NCBI GenBank assembly: GCA_009602735.1
Contig: WELA01006669.1
Coordinates: 43,677-107,676 of the forward strand
Length of the DNA: 64,000 nucleotides
Origin: Mesotaenium endlicherianum
Taxonomy: Eukaryota > Streptophyta > Zygnematophyceae > Zygnematales > Mesotaeniaceae
Direction: 5' to 3'
Positions 11,575 through 22,559 of this stretch are shown here, piece by piece (position 1 is the stretch's first letter; every line of letters begins with the position of its first letter). The position numbers and the translations under genes were made by a program. The notes beneath the pieces are model-generated. The model did no database searches. It was not told where the DNA came from and saw only the letters and a program-made list of their open reading frames with translations.

Positions 11575-12090
11575 CATACATTCGGAAGACCATGCAACAA
11601 GAGCAGCACGAGCATCTACTGCATTTGTTAAAAACTTGTAGCAGCACTATAAACGTAACTGCATACAATCACACGAAGTAATGTGTTAAGTACAAATATG
11701 CGCCAAAACCAGCTACAACAGCAAGAGCAGCAACTGTTTATGCTGCAGCAGCAAGAAACAGCAGTAAAGAACAGCTAGCAGGACAATGAACAGAACTACA
11801 AAGCAAGCACATTAAGTAATGCATTAGCTAAAAATGTGCAGCACGACCAGCTGTAGCAGTAAGAGCAGCTACTGCAGCTGCTGCAGCAGCGAAAACAAAC
11901 AGTCAAAAACAGCTATCAGGACAATGAACAGAACTACATACAAGCACACAAAGTAATGCATTTGCTAAGAATATGCAACACAACCAAGTTCAGCAGCAAG
12001 ACCAGCAACTGCAGCTGCTGCAGCAGCAACAAAATATAGTAAAAAACAGGTAGAAGGACAATACATACATTTGGAAGACCATGCATAGCT
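11575..12090 (+). repeat. Minisatellite-like tandem repeat, period about 135 bp
   Basis: Three to four units can be aligned, starting near 11575, 11690, 11830 and 11966. Each carries a CAGCAG/GCAGCAA core followed by CAGGACAATGAACAGAACTAC and AAGTAATGCATTWGCTAA-like segments. The array is bracketed by near-identical TTYGGAAGACCATGCA sequences at about 11580 and 12069. It lies just beyond the 3' end of the hAT transposase remnant, where hAT elements often carry subterminal repeats, so it may be the element's end region. Confidence 0.65.
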
Positions 12091-12250
12091 GAAATTGGAT
12101 ATCATGGCATGAAGCTTCCAATATACATTTGCAAGCAAGTTATCGACATAGAGTAGAGTAAGAAAGTAGTATTATTTACAATGAAAATATTTACATGTGC
12201 TTTTTAACTACAAGGAGCTGATGTACTTCCTAAGGGACCTACGGTGATTC

Positions 12251-12916
12251 CTATGACTCATCACCATCATCAAAAAAGAAGTCTGGCTCCTCCAAGGCAG
12301 GACCTGAGTCACTGCAAAAAACATGTTCTTTGGAATTCTCCATGGCACTTTTCTCAGCTTGCACATAGGCCTCAATAAACCTCCCAGGCACAGGGGCCTT
12401 ACCAGCATTCGTCGTTCCCTCCAAGAGCCTCAGACTGGAGTGCACCATGACCAACTTCTCAACCCTAACCTGGGTCAAACGGTTCTGCTTCTTGTTATGC
12501 AAAAAATCATATTCAAACCAGTTGCGCTCACAAGAGCTTGCTGATGTGCACAAGCCTAAGATTCTCATAGCTAGCTCCTGTAGCTGGGGAGTGCTGGAGC
12601 CATACTCATGCCACCATGCTAGCCCACTCAAGGAAGTAGTATCATCATCACCATCTGGAGCAAAACTTCCTGACTTAGCTTGGTAAATCCTTGTGCACAA
12701 GCCTAAGATTCTCATAGCTAGCTCCTGCAGCTGGGGAGTGCTGGAGCCATACTTATGCCACCATGCTGGCCCACTCATGGAAGTAGTATCATCATCAGCA
12801 TCTGGAGCAGCATAACTTCCTGACTTAGCCTGGTAAACCCTCAACTGCTCCTTGATGGGCCTTTTGTCATCTTTATTCGGCATGAAATTATCTAGTATGA
12901 CATTCCACCCCGCCAT
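12251..12916 (-). pseudogene. hAT-family transposase C-terminal remnant
   Basis: hAT transposases cut and paste DNA; their C-terminal hATC domain mediates dimerisation and contributes to the fold. This 221-codon frame has the hATC signature: WWHEYGSSTPQLQELAMRIL, then SASSCERNWFEYDFLHNKKQ, then NRLTQVRVEKLVMVHSSLRLL. The WW...YG, CERNW and KKxNRL blocks are the family hallmarks. The N-terminal zinc finger and the catalytic core are absent, so it is a partial copy. A 49-codon segment is duplicated in tandem inside it, repeating the WWH.YGSSTPQLQELA block. Downstream are tandem repeats (11575-12090) and upstream are palindromes (12935-12968). Terminal inverted repeats and an 8-bp target duplication were not found. 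A domesticated host gene is possible but less likely given the truncation. Confidence 0.8.
12545..12838 (-). repeat. In-frame 147-bp tandem duplication inside the hAT remnant
   Basis: The sequence beginning AAGCCTAAGATTCTCATAGC occurs at 12552 and again at 12699, a period of 147 bp (49 codons), so the frame is kept. The units differ at roughly half a dozen or more positions, so the duplication is not recent. Confidence 0.85.
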
Positions 12917-12934
12917 AACACTAGGTATCCAATC

Positions 12935-12968
12935 GGACCATATATGGTCCTCGGACCATATATGGTCT
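12935..12968. repeat. Tandem pair of 16-bp perfect or near-perfect palindromes
   Basis: GGACCATATATGGTCC at 12935-12950 is a perfect palindrome, followed after two bases by GGACCATATATGGTCT at 12953-12968. Such sites could be hairpins or protein-binding sites at the broken upstream edge of the hAT remnant. Confidence 0.8.
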
Positions 12969-13062
12969 AGCTAACTCCCATATTTCAGCGTTGACCTCCA
13001 GGGTGCCACAGTTCACCAAATGGTACAAACTATGGCTCAAACGAACCGTACATACTTGAACC

Positions 13063-14560
13063 TTAGACAGTGCGTATCAATGGCTTCTCGCCTTGGATTC
13101 AGAGTTCTCTCAGTAAGCTGTACAAGAGAGTTGGCCTCGTTTCCGAATGCCGAACTCGAGAGCAATGCCTAGCATATGTACATGGAATGAGTTTACTGTT
13201 CAACGGTCAGTGCGATGGCACCGCCTACCCGGGAGTTAACCACGTTGGTAGGACCTCGGTTAACCAAATCCACCGCCATCTCCCATCATCCCGAATAGCC
13301 ATCCATCATGGGGATGTCATCTGGCCATTCATCTAGCAGGTGGTACTTAGATGCATATCAAGGCAGTTCGCTGCTACCGAGCACGGAAGTCAGCTGGCTG
13401 TCAAAGAATGTGTCAGCAAGCTGACTTAAGTTGACTTCAGCCTGCTGCTTTTGGCCGAGTCATTAAACTGATAATTATGTAAAGTCCAGCAGACTGATTA
13501 TTAACTAAAGTTCAGCAGACTGACTACTAACTAAAGTTCAGCAGGCTGAACTAAATTAACTATTATATTTAAATGAATATTATATCTACTAATATACTGA
13601 TTCATTACAATCCCTCCAACTTAACTTGTTGTCGCCTCGACAACATTAAACTGCGAAAGCGTTAAATAAAGAAACTGACCCTGACCAGCCTCCCTTACTG
13701 ACTATCTTTTCAGCCTGTCACCTTAAGGGGTGGTTCCTGGGGCTTCAGGATCAGGAGACGGAGATCTGGACCTAGATCTGGACAGCCCTCTAGGTCTGTC
13801 AGCTGGCCTTCTAAAGAACCCGGTTTGCTCTAAAGTTGGACCTCGAGGAGAACGAAGGATGGTAGCCTGCTCTTCAACCACTTGGGTGTTGATGCCCACA
13901 TAGACAGGCATTCCAGTAGGATGCTGAAATACATTGGCTAGAGGTACATGCCCCTGAGCGGAGGGGGAGGCTGGCATACCTCTGGCCCACCCGCGTGTCC
14001 CTCTTCTGGCACCCCTGTCCTCTGGGGATTTCTGCCTGTGTCTGCTGCCCAATACAGTCAGATCAGCTTCTTCCCCTGTTTGGGCAGGTGGGCTGTGGGA
14101 GCGAGCGCGGGGTCCAGTAGTCGCCATAACGGGGATCACATTCCAAACACCTGATCGTGGTTCTTTAAGAAGCGCCCCTACCTGTCCCTGGGTATCCTGA
14201 GTACCTGCTGCTGATGCTTCACCTCTGCCCTGTTCTTCTTCCTCAGCCTCCTCATCCTCCTCCTCAGAGAGAGTAGGGGTCTCGTCCACTAAGTCGTCCT
14301 GCTCCCTAGTAGACATGGAGTAGTCTACCGACCTCCCACCAGCACCCAAAAGGGGGAGGTCAGTGGGATACTCATTTTCTCGCGAACGGCTGGAGGAGAT
14401 GACCAGAGAGACTCCAAAAGTTTGAGAGGAATAGGAGGACAAAGAGGAGGAAGGCGCCAAAGAGGAGTCTAGCCCTGCTGAGGCACAGACCCCTGCTACA
14501 TCCCCCACTGCAAAGGACTGGGCGGTCCTTGGCACGGGTAGCCTTGCAGCAGCCTAGGGA
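13063..14560 (-). mobile_element. Truncated gypsy fragment B (family of element C): partial 3' LTR and accessory frame
   Basis: Positions 13063-13609 match the LTR of element C (16380-16889), ending in TGATTCATTACA like the other copies. From 13610 on, the internal sequence with CCCTCCAACTTAAC and GTTGTCGCCTCGACAAC matches that next to C's 3' LTR; read on the minus strand it gives the purine-rich tract expected before a 3' LTR. The accessory frame 13723-14535 follows. The rest of the element is missing. It is a fossil fragment. Confidence 0.85.
13723..14535 (-). other. Last accessory frame of the C family, copy B
   Basis: The frame is about 270 codons and lies next to the 3' LTR. It has an acidic stretch (SEEEDEEAEEEEQGRGEA), then a conserved block with GHVPLANVFQHPTGMPVYV and an Arg/Ser-rich tail (RGLSRSRSRSPSPDPEAPG). 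The GHVPLA..QHP..MPVY block also occurs in the frame at 17032-17775 of element C. No enzyme domain or membrane segment is visible, so it is not an envelope-like protein by sequence. Function unknown. Confidence 0.55.
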
Positions 14561-14565
14561 TACCT

Positions 14566-15186
14566 ATAATGAATAAACATATTGGGTAGATATAATATTT
14601 ATTTAAATGTATTAGTCTGCTGAATTACAGTCGATATTAAGTCTGTTGGATTTGTAATACTTAGTTAAATAACTGAGCCGAGAGCAGCAGGTTGAAGTCA
14701 GCCTCAGTCAGCCTGCTGACTTAGGTCAGCTTTACATTCTTTGACAGTCAGCTAACTGCCGTACTCAGTAGTAGCAAACTGCCTAGTTACGCATCTAAGT
14801 ATGGTGTGCTAGATGAATGGCCAGACGACACCTTTAAGGTGGATGGCGATTTGGGATAGTGGGAGATGGCTGTGGATTTGGTCAGCCGAGGTCCTCCTGA
14901 CGAGATGAACTCCCGGGTAGGCGGTGCCGTTGAACTGTGAACCTTTCCATGTACATATGCTAGGTCTTGCCCTTGAATTCGGTATTTGGAAACGAGGCAA
15001 ACTCTCTTGTATAGCTTTCCTGAGGGATATCTGAATCCAAGACAAGAAGTCATTTTATGCAAATTGTTTACTAACCTTGCTTATGTATGAGTTACTGTTT
15101 GCATAATTGATGCTCGTGTACTTGCATTTGACTCATGAGTTTTGCGTATTGCTAGTGCATTGTCTTTTGCTGTAAAATACAATAAA
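14566..15186 (+). mobile_element. Partial LTR of the C family, plus orientation
   Basis: It reads as the reverse complement of the C LTR, starting at the LTR's own end (TATAATGAATAAACATATTGGG, related to TGTAATGAATCAGTATATTGG). It runs to a TTTTGCTGTAAAATACAATAAA segment, where element D begins at 15187. The remainder of the LTR is not found after element D ends. Confidence 0.8.
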
Positions 15187-16111
15187 TGTAACGATCTGAG
15201 CTTTTTTGGCGTATTTGGGACGTTTTCCCGAGTATCTAAAATACGTTATACTATTTATCATACATTATTTGATAAATTATTGCATCACACTGAATTGTTC
15301 GTCACACGTGTGTGCCGATTAATTTCCGGTCGATTGGCGAATCGACCGAGTTATTATTGCAAAAAGCGTCGTAACGTAATTTGACTACTTCGCAGCAATA
15401 CGACATAATTATTCATAAAGTTGCTTTGATTAATTATGAGATGATAACTTAATTAATCATTGTTTAAGTAAGTTATGTTGATTGTCATTATTCCGATAAT
15501 GCACAGTCACAGATTTCGGATTTACGACCACTCGTTAATACGAACAAACAGTCGTAAAAGTCAAACAACACATAGTATGCAAAGCGACTGTGCATCCGAG
15601 CAGATTCGAACCCGCGACCTGTCCTTTGAAACGTTCACATCACACCTCACCGATTGGCGAAGTAGTTTTTTGTAACTACCGGTTCATGACAAAAAGATGT
15701 ATGCGCAACTCCACGAACAGCCGCAACTTTTTGAAAAGTGGCGAGAACGCGAAAACGCCCGTTTGGCGCGAATTGGTTTTTCGGAAATCGACGAAAAGTC
15801 TCCAAACGACCAAACGGCGCGTTTCGAGCATTGAGCCGAAATGGGTCGTACCCCTTTGCCTGTTTTCGTTGACATGAACCAGTGCCCTAGGTGGTGACTT
15901 GAAGCACTCCAGTGCCTCACGTCGTGCAGGTATAAATACCTGCAGAGTCATTATGACTGCAACTCTCACAAGCACACTTTCTACGTTAGTTTTCATTTTC
16001 GCTTTCTCGAGCATTTGTCAATCTGCACAAGTATATAGATTTTCTTTCCACATCGTTTAAATATTCCTTGAATACCAAGGAAAGATCCTTTCAAAGCGCA
16101 AAAACGTTACA
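15187..16111 (+). repeat. 5' LTR of element D
   Basis: It is 925 bp, from TGTAACGATC to AACGTTACA, followed by the primer-binding site. It contains GGTATAAATACCTGCAG at about 15929-15945, a likely TATA box, and a tRNA-like segment at 15594-15662 on the minus strand. Confidence 0.9.
15594..15662 (-). other. tRNA-like sequence in the 5' LTR of element D
   Basis: Read on the minus strand, it has the CCAATCGGTGAGG segment (A-box-like), then CGTTTCAAAG in the anticodon-arm position, then GGTCGCGGGTTCGAATC, a full pol III B-box core. The T stem and acceptor stem do not pair well, so a working tRNA is unlikely; a tRNA-derived insert is more likely. The same segment is in the 3' LTR at 30431-30495. 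Confidence 0.5.
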
Positions 16112-16112
16112 T

Positions 16113-16124
16113 TGGTATCGAAGC
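16113..16124 (+). other. Primer-binding site of element D
   Basis: TGGTATCGAAGC lies one base after the 5' LTR. It resembles the TGGTATCAGAGC site that pairs with initiator methionine tRNA in plant LTR elements. The same site is seen in C, F and H. Confidence 0.75.
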
Positions 16125-16171
16125 CGATCTCGGTTTCTCCAAATTCTTATTTATTTCAAGTGGTTGGAAAA

Positions 16172-16889
16172 TGAATTGAATCAACTTACCAAATAGGCAA
16201 TTAACAATGAATGAAAATCTTTATATCAACAAGTAATCTTTATAGTGTTTTCTATTAATTGATTAAACAGCAAAAGACAACGTACTAGCAGTTGACAATA
16301 ATCGAAAGTCAAATGGGAGTAAACTAGCATCAATAATGCAATCAGTAAACTCACACATAAGCAAGGCTAGGAGACAGTGCATATCAATGGCTTCTCGCCT
16401 TGGATTGAGATCTCTCTCAGTAAGCTGTACAAGAGAGTTGGCCTCGTTTCCAAATGCCGAACTTGAGAGCAATCCTAGCATATGTACATGGAATGAGTTT
16501 ACTGTTCAACGGCCAGTGCGGTGGCACCGCCTACCCGGGAGTTGACCACGTTGGTAGGACCTCGGTTAACCAAATTCACCGCCATCTCCCATCATCCCGA
16601 ATCGCTATCCATCCAAAGGATGTCATCTGGCCATTCATCTAGCACACCACACTTAGATGCGTATCTATGCAGTTCGCTGCTATCGAGTACGGAAGTCAGC
16701 TGGCTGTCAAAGAATGTGTCAGCAAGCTGACCTAAGTTGACTTCAGCCTGCTGCTCCCGGCTGAGTCATTAAACTGATTATTTAATAAAGTCTAGCAGAC
16801 TCAATATTAACTAAACTTCTGCAGGCTGAACTTATTCAACTATTATATTTAAATGAATATTATATCAACCAATATACTGATTCATTACA
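16172..16889 (-). repeat. 3' LTR of element C
   Basis: It is 718 bp. On the minus strand it starts TGTAATGAATCAG and ends in CA at 16172. Next to it at 16890-16905 is the purine-rich tract (minus strand AAGTTGGAGGGAT). Relatives or fragments of this LTR lie at 13063-13609, 14566-15186, 34776-35159 and 55256-55347. Confidence 0.9.
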
Positions 16890-17031
16890 ATCCCTCCAAC
16901 TTAACATGTTGTCGCCTCGACAACACTAACACTAGTAACAGCGTGTTGTCCCTTCCGTCCCCAGCATACTGCCATTCGGAGGGAGATGTCCCCGGGGCCT
17001 TATACTCAGGGGAGCCAGACCTCCTCCTGTC

Positions 17032-18057
17032 TTAGGGTCTCTTGAAGCCTGGGGGATTCGCGTAGGGGCCCCGCGAAGAACGCAATAACTGGGCTGTTTC
17101 CTCCTGCACAGTCTGAAACTGAAGGGAGGCAGCCTTCTCCTGGGCAGCCCTCAAACTGACAGGTATATATACCGGCATCCTCAAAGGATGTTGCATGACA
17201 TGAGCCAAGGGCACATGCCCTCTCTGCGAGGGAGATGCTGGCAGGCCTCTGGCTATCTCCCTAGCAGTCCTCCTGTCTGCCCTGTCTGACTGGGTCTCCG
17301 TGCCTGCAGATGGGCTCTGTCCTCTGGCAATTCCCACCCAAGTGATATCCTTCTCTTCAGCGAGCGATTGCAAGGCCATCCCAGTCTTCTCCCTTACAGA
17401 GGATGTGGCAGGTGTCAGGACCACAGCGGGGCTAGTGTCCTCCTCCTCGCCTTCCTCTTTTTTTTCCTCTGACCCCTCTTCCTCTCCTTCCCCTGGTTCC
17501 TTTGAGACCGCTGGGGTCTCCTCTGTCAGCTGCTCTAGCTCTTCCTGAGAAAAAGAATATCCCACTGACCTTCCCCTTTTGGGTGCTGGTGGAGGCTGTT
17601 GAGTTCGAATCGCATATAGGTTCTTTTCTCCCTGCTTGCTTGCCCACTTGGCATAAGCATGCTTCCTTTTAGAGAATGACTCACGGGCCCTGCTCCTGTC
17701 CTGCTGCATTTTTTGGCTCATGCAGTCTCTCACTCCATCCAGTCTTGGGTCCCAACCTGCAATGTGAGGAGGCAACAGTATGTTACCCTATAGGTCTGTT
17801 AGGAAATCCTCATCCTTCGCCTTGTCAGTCTGCTGGTCCCTCATGTTGATTGTCATCTACCGCCAATCGATGGACTTCTGGAAAAAGGCCGGGTCTGTCC
17901 TTTTCAGAGTGCACGAGTACCAGTGCCCTGCAAAGTCCAGCTGACTGGTTTCCCTGCCCAAGAACTCCCAGCTTCTCCTCTTCACCTCATTATACATGGC
18001 CTTGAACCGGTTATGGGGTGTAGAGTCCTTAAAGCTGTTCGCGTCCATGGGGATCAT
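17032..18057 (-). other. Second and third accessory frames of element C
   Basis: A short piece at 17857-18057 (MIPMDANSFKDSTPHNRFKA, then YNEVKRRSWEFLG) matches one in copy A near 5800-5945. The larger frame 17032-17775 (about 247 codons) starts PPHIAGWDPRLDGVRDCM, has a Glu-rich acidic middle and ends with the GHVPLAHVMQHPLRMPVYI block shared with copy B (13723-14535). Low complexity in the middle makes homology hard to judge, but the last block is convincing. There is no signal peptide or membrane segment, so it is unlike a retroviral envelope. Confidence 0.55.
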
Positions 18058-18078
18058 CCTGATGACCCTATCCTTTCC

Positions 18079-18642
18079 CTAGATACCTGAGATCGATATA
18101 GCTCCTGTCTCATTTGCTTGGGCCATTGCTTTGGCCTCTCTTACTGTATACCCTACCATCCTGGCATAATCGTGGTAGAGGAGTAGCCCTGTGCTGACCT
18201 CGATATACTTGTCAAAGTGTTCGGATGTCTCCCCTTCCCTCTGTAGAATGTCCTGTTGTGCCTCACTGCGACTTCTCTGGGCATACTTGAAGGCCTCCTC
18301 CAGTAGATCAAAGCCCTTGCCCAGTACCGTGTAGCGGTAGCTGTTGATTCTCCTCTGTTCTTCTTCTTCAGCCTGTTGCTTCCGCCTCTCCTCGGCTTGC
18401 CTCTCCTCTTCCGCCTTCTTGGCCTCCTCTGCAGCTTCTCTGTCCAATTCTTCCTGCCTCAACTTGGCCTGTTCCTCTTCTTCCTTCTTCTTCTGTGTCT
18501 CCGGCTGTTGTTGGAGTCGTTGTGATTCCCGAGCGGAGATGAAGGATGATTCAATTTCACCACGGAATTGCAAGTACTTTGCATGCGCCTCTTTCGCTCT
18601 TCTGTTCCTCTTAAGTTCCGACTTCTGGGTCATCTTGCTCAA
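18079..18642 (-). other. Accessory coiled-coil frame downstream of pol, copy C
   Basis: The open frame is 187 codons and lies about 150 bases past the chromodomain. It has a basic start (KRNRRAKEAHAKYL), a long Glu/Gln/Lys-rich stretch typical of a coiled coil, and a globular end with YRYTVLGKGFDLLEEAFKYA and ILQREGETSEHFDKY. The end is shared with copy A (5960-6598). The spacer before it (about 18650-18800) holds a CCTCCTGTCAC segment also found in copy A at 6837-6847, so flanking sequence is kept as well. Function unknown. Confidence 0.6.
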
Positions 18643-18789
18643 TCATAAACACAATGTAGTTAGAGAAGTCATGCCTGTCACAATTGTCACTATCTGTCAC
18701 TAAATGTCACATTCCCCTCCCACTTATACGGAGACAGGACCTCCTGTCACCTGTCCATGTCCACTGAAATGATAGTGAGGGAGGGGTGC

Positions 18790-21700
18790 CAGCCGCCTAA
18801 AGGTGGAACCGTTTCAACGCTCCTTTGGCATAAGTCAGCTGGTCTTTAAATTCCCAAGTGTCCCTAGAGGCGTCGTAACCCTTCCATCTGACCAGGGCTT
18901 CATGACATATTTAGATGATTGACGGACAGAGCGAGCGTCTAAGATCTCCTCTACCTCAAATTCCTCAGGGTCACCATCCCGGACAACGGGGACAGGTCCC
19001 TGTTGGACAGGTTACCGACCTGCGAACAGTGTGTCACCTTTGATGTATGGTTCCAGGTTGGAGACATTAAAGACCGGGTGACCCTTATATACTGCTGACA
19101 TGTTCAGTTTGTAAGCATTCTAACCGACACGGCGCACCACCAAATATGGACCGACCCAGACAGGACAAAGCCCACACTAGGTAGGTACAGGTGCTGAGAA
19201 TGCAATTTGACCAAATCGTGCTTATAAAATGTCAGTTCTCGACGATGTAGATTAGCGTATTTTCGTTGGTTTTCCTGGGCTGTGTGCAGATCTGTCGAAC
19301 TTCTGACAGAGTGTCAGCAAACTCCTGGGTTAATTGGAGGGAGACCGGATTGTCAATCCCTTCAGGGTGAGTTAAGGACTTCCCCAGTACATCTAAAGGA
19401 GACTTAGGGACTCAACCCAGGCTCAGTACAGAAGAAGACTTGCCCGTTGACGCGTGCACCGCACTGTTGACCGCAAATCGGATTTGAGGTAACAGGTCAT
19501 CCCAATTATCTCTTTTTGGTTAATATAGGCTCTCAGTACCTCTTGCAGAACTCGGTTAGTTCTTTCAATCTGCGCATCAGTTTGAGGGTGGTTTGCTGTG
19601 CTGAGCAGCTGCTTGACTCCCATTTACCCCATTAAAGCTCTCCAACAATTAGAGGTAAATTTTGAGTCTCTGTTTGAGATTATATTAGAGGGTAGCCCAT
19701 GTTGGCATACTACATGGTTGTAGAACTGTCGCGCTGTTTGGAGTGCAATTACTTTGACAGTTGTGGGGATGAAAATGACCATTTTTGTCAGTTTATCCAC
19801 TACTACCAATATCAAATCATGCCCATTGGCTGTTCTTGGAAGTGTTACCACCCAGTCCATGGATATTGTTTCCCAGCGGCCAGCTGGGATGGGCAGCGGT
19901 TGTAAGAGGCCCTTCGGTGGTGTGTGCCTAGACTTATTCCTTTGGCACTGGTCACAGGACTTAACGTATTTCAAGACCTCTCAAGGTAATCCCTTCCAAT
20001 GATAATGTTTTGCCAGCTTGCCAACAGTTTTGGCCTGCCCCAAATGCCCACCCAGAAACTGATATGTGCTTGACTCAGTAAAAGGGACCGTATTTCCAAG
20101 TTATTAGGAATGACCAGCTTCAGTCTGCCTAAAATGGTTTCAGTCACCCAGACCCCACCCTTAAGCCTATACCCAAGTGCATTGGCAAGACACACACAGT
20201 CAGTGGGGCTAGGCTCAACTGTTGGGTGAAAACGGTAGGCTTTCCTAAGTTGTTCAAGGAAGGACTTTTTCACCTTTAGTAAAGTGAGTGCACAAAGGAC
20301 TTTATCTACAGCGTGCTGACTAAAGTTCCTTTCTTGCAAGTTAGGTCTCCTAGAGAGTGCATCAGCTGGATTCAACTTCCCTGGTTTGTAGTCGATCTGG
20401 ACTTGGAACTGCTCCAGCATCTGGCTCCAGCGGTTCTCCCTCCTTGACAGCTTGGACTTCTTTCGAAAGTCAGTCAGAGCTAGATGATTAGTAATCACCT
20501 TAAAAGCTTTACCATGTAAGTATGCCCTCAACTGTTTGAGCACATGAATGATAGCTAGCAGCTCTTTATCATGCACAGAATAATTAATCTCAGCTGGATT
20601 TAACTTCATAGACTCATACAACACATGATGCCACTCCTGCTTTACCTTACCATCCTCTGTGGTTTTGTCAGCAGGCTGCAACAAAATAGCACCCATGGCA
20701 AAGTCAGAGGCATCAGTAACCACCTGCACAAGTTTGCTGGGGTCATACACGGCTAGCACTGGGGCAGAACATAGAGCATCTTTAAGGGTCTGGAAGGCAG
20801 CATGCTGCTCTTCCCCCCACACATACTCTATGTCTTTCTTAGTAAGGTCAGTTAGTTTACTGGCCTTTGTGAAATAATTCTCGATAAATCTCCGATAGTA
20901 GTTAGCCAACCCAAGGAAGGACCTAACTTCAGAGACAGATTGTGGTACAGGTCAGTCCTTTATGGTCTGAACTTTCTTAAGATCCACACTGATGCCTTCC
21001 TTGCTGACAACATGGCCTAGGAATTCAATACTTTCTTTGAAGAAGTCACACTTGCTCATTTTAGCATACAACTGGTTCCTTCTCAGAGTGTCCATGACTG
21101 TCTTCAAGTGTTCAGCATGTTGAGCTTCATCCTTAGAGAAAATTAAAATATCATCCTGGAAGACTTGCACAAACTTATCCAGGTAAGGTCTGAAAACGTC
21201 ATTCATAGCACCCATGAAGGTAGCAGGAGCATTAGTCAGTCCAAATGGCATCACGTTGAACTCATAGTGTCCATAACGTGTGCGAAAGGCAGTCTTGTGT
21301 TCATCCCCCTCAGCAATTCTGATTTGATAGTAAGCACCTTTGAGATCTATTTTACTGAACACTTTAGCACCAGACAGGGTATCAAGCAAGTCCTCGATTC
21401 TGGGTAAAGCATACTTGTTCTTTACTGTAATTCGGTTAAGAGCTCTGTAATCAACACACATCCGCATACTCCCATCCTTTTTCTTAACAAAGAGGATGGA
21501 TGCGCCATAAGGTGATTAACTGAAGGAAATGTAACCATTTTCCTCAAGCTCTGCAATCTTTGTCTTCAACTCTTCGCTCTCCACATAAGACAAGCCGTAA
21601 GTGCGTTGCCAGGGTGGCTGACTCCCAGGTAATAAGTCAATCCTGTGATCCACTTCCCTCTTAGGAGGTAGTCCTGGAGGCATATTGAAAACATCGGTGT

Positions 21701-22489
21701 ACTGAGCGACAACTTTTGCAACAGTAGGGTCCTCTGGAGGGCTTACCTCTTTCTCAACCACTTCTTCAGATTGAGGAGGTACCTCTCTTAGCAGAAGACA
21801 AAACATTCTGTCTTTCTTCGGATTTTAGCTGTCAATGAACTCCATTGCATTCAGCAATTTGCATCCTCCTGGAAGCCTCTTCTTTTCCTTCACTTGCCAT
21901 CCATACAGGACAAGAGAAGAGCACTGGTGGGTGCCAAGTTAGTCTGCCCATTACTGGCTCCTCTCACTTTAACCGTACCTCTTCTCCAACACACTTCAGC
22001 TTGATGTCTATTAAGCCAGGACCTGCCAAGCACGAGATCATAAAAGCCAGTGTTGAGTACCTCAAATGTAAGCGTTTCAGTTAGAGTTGCAATGTTAGAA
22101 CCTAACTGGACCTCAATAGGCTTGGTTATAATTCCTCCCGGGATACTTGAGGCATCTTCAAGGAATATTTTTCTATTTTCTTGGGTGACAGTAGGCAGCC
22201 TTAGCCGCTTAACTAAGTCCTTATGGATGAAAATATGTGACGCCCCTCCGTCAACAAATGTCCTCACCTTCCCACCTGCAATCATGCAAAGCAGTAGGAT
22301 AGGGGGGACTGTCTTTTCCTGACTTTTGCATTGTTCTCCTGACTTAGCAACGAAATGTTGGAGATCAGGTGGAACAAGATCATCCTGAGTGTGCACTCTT
22401 TGGAGATCTATATTGCTTATAATCTCCTTTATCTGGTTGTCAGGCATGCATAGTGAATCCACTTCAGCAGGACCCATGATACCTGCCAC
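18790..22489 (-). other. pol region of element C with chromodomain
   Basis: In order on the minus strand: an aspartic protease (about 21900-22490; VRTFVDGGASHIFIH holds the active-site DGG/A), reverse transcriptase (about 20950-21800; [20 protein letters not shown] and [11 protein letters not shown] at the catalytic site), RNase H (about 20250-20900; [14 protein letters not shown]), integrase zinc-binding part and core (about 19150-20100; CDQCQRNKSRHTPPKG and MDWVVTLPRTANGHDLI) and a chromodomain (about 18790-18990; LVRWKGYDASRDTWEF). The chromodomain is thought to steer insertion toward marked chromatin in this clade. Broken in several places. Confidence 0.85.
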
Positions 22490-22559
22490 GAGGGCAGCTA
22501 GTGACGACTCACTATCTCTAGCATCCTCACAGTCGGTAGGCTGGATTACTGACGACTGT

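Noticed and set aside
12323-12686. Plus-strand frames over the hAT remnant
   Set aside because: The complement carries the hATC signature; the plus-strand frames are shadows.
15597-15662. A functional tRNA gene
   Set aside because: The B-box is intact, but the acceptor and T stems pair poorly and the segment is part of an LTR; called only as tRNA-like.
17032-17775. The last frame of element C as an envelope protein
   Set aside because: No signal peptide, membrane segment or cleavage site is visible; the sequence is acidic and low in complexity.
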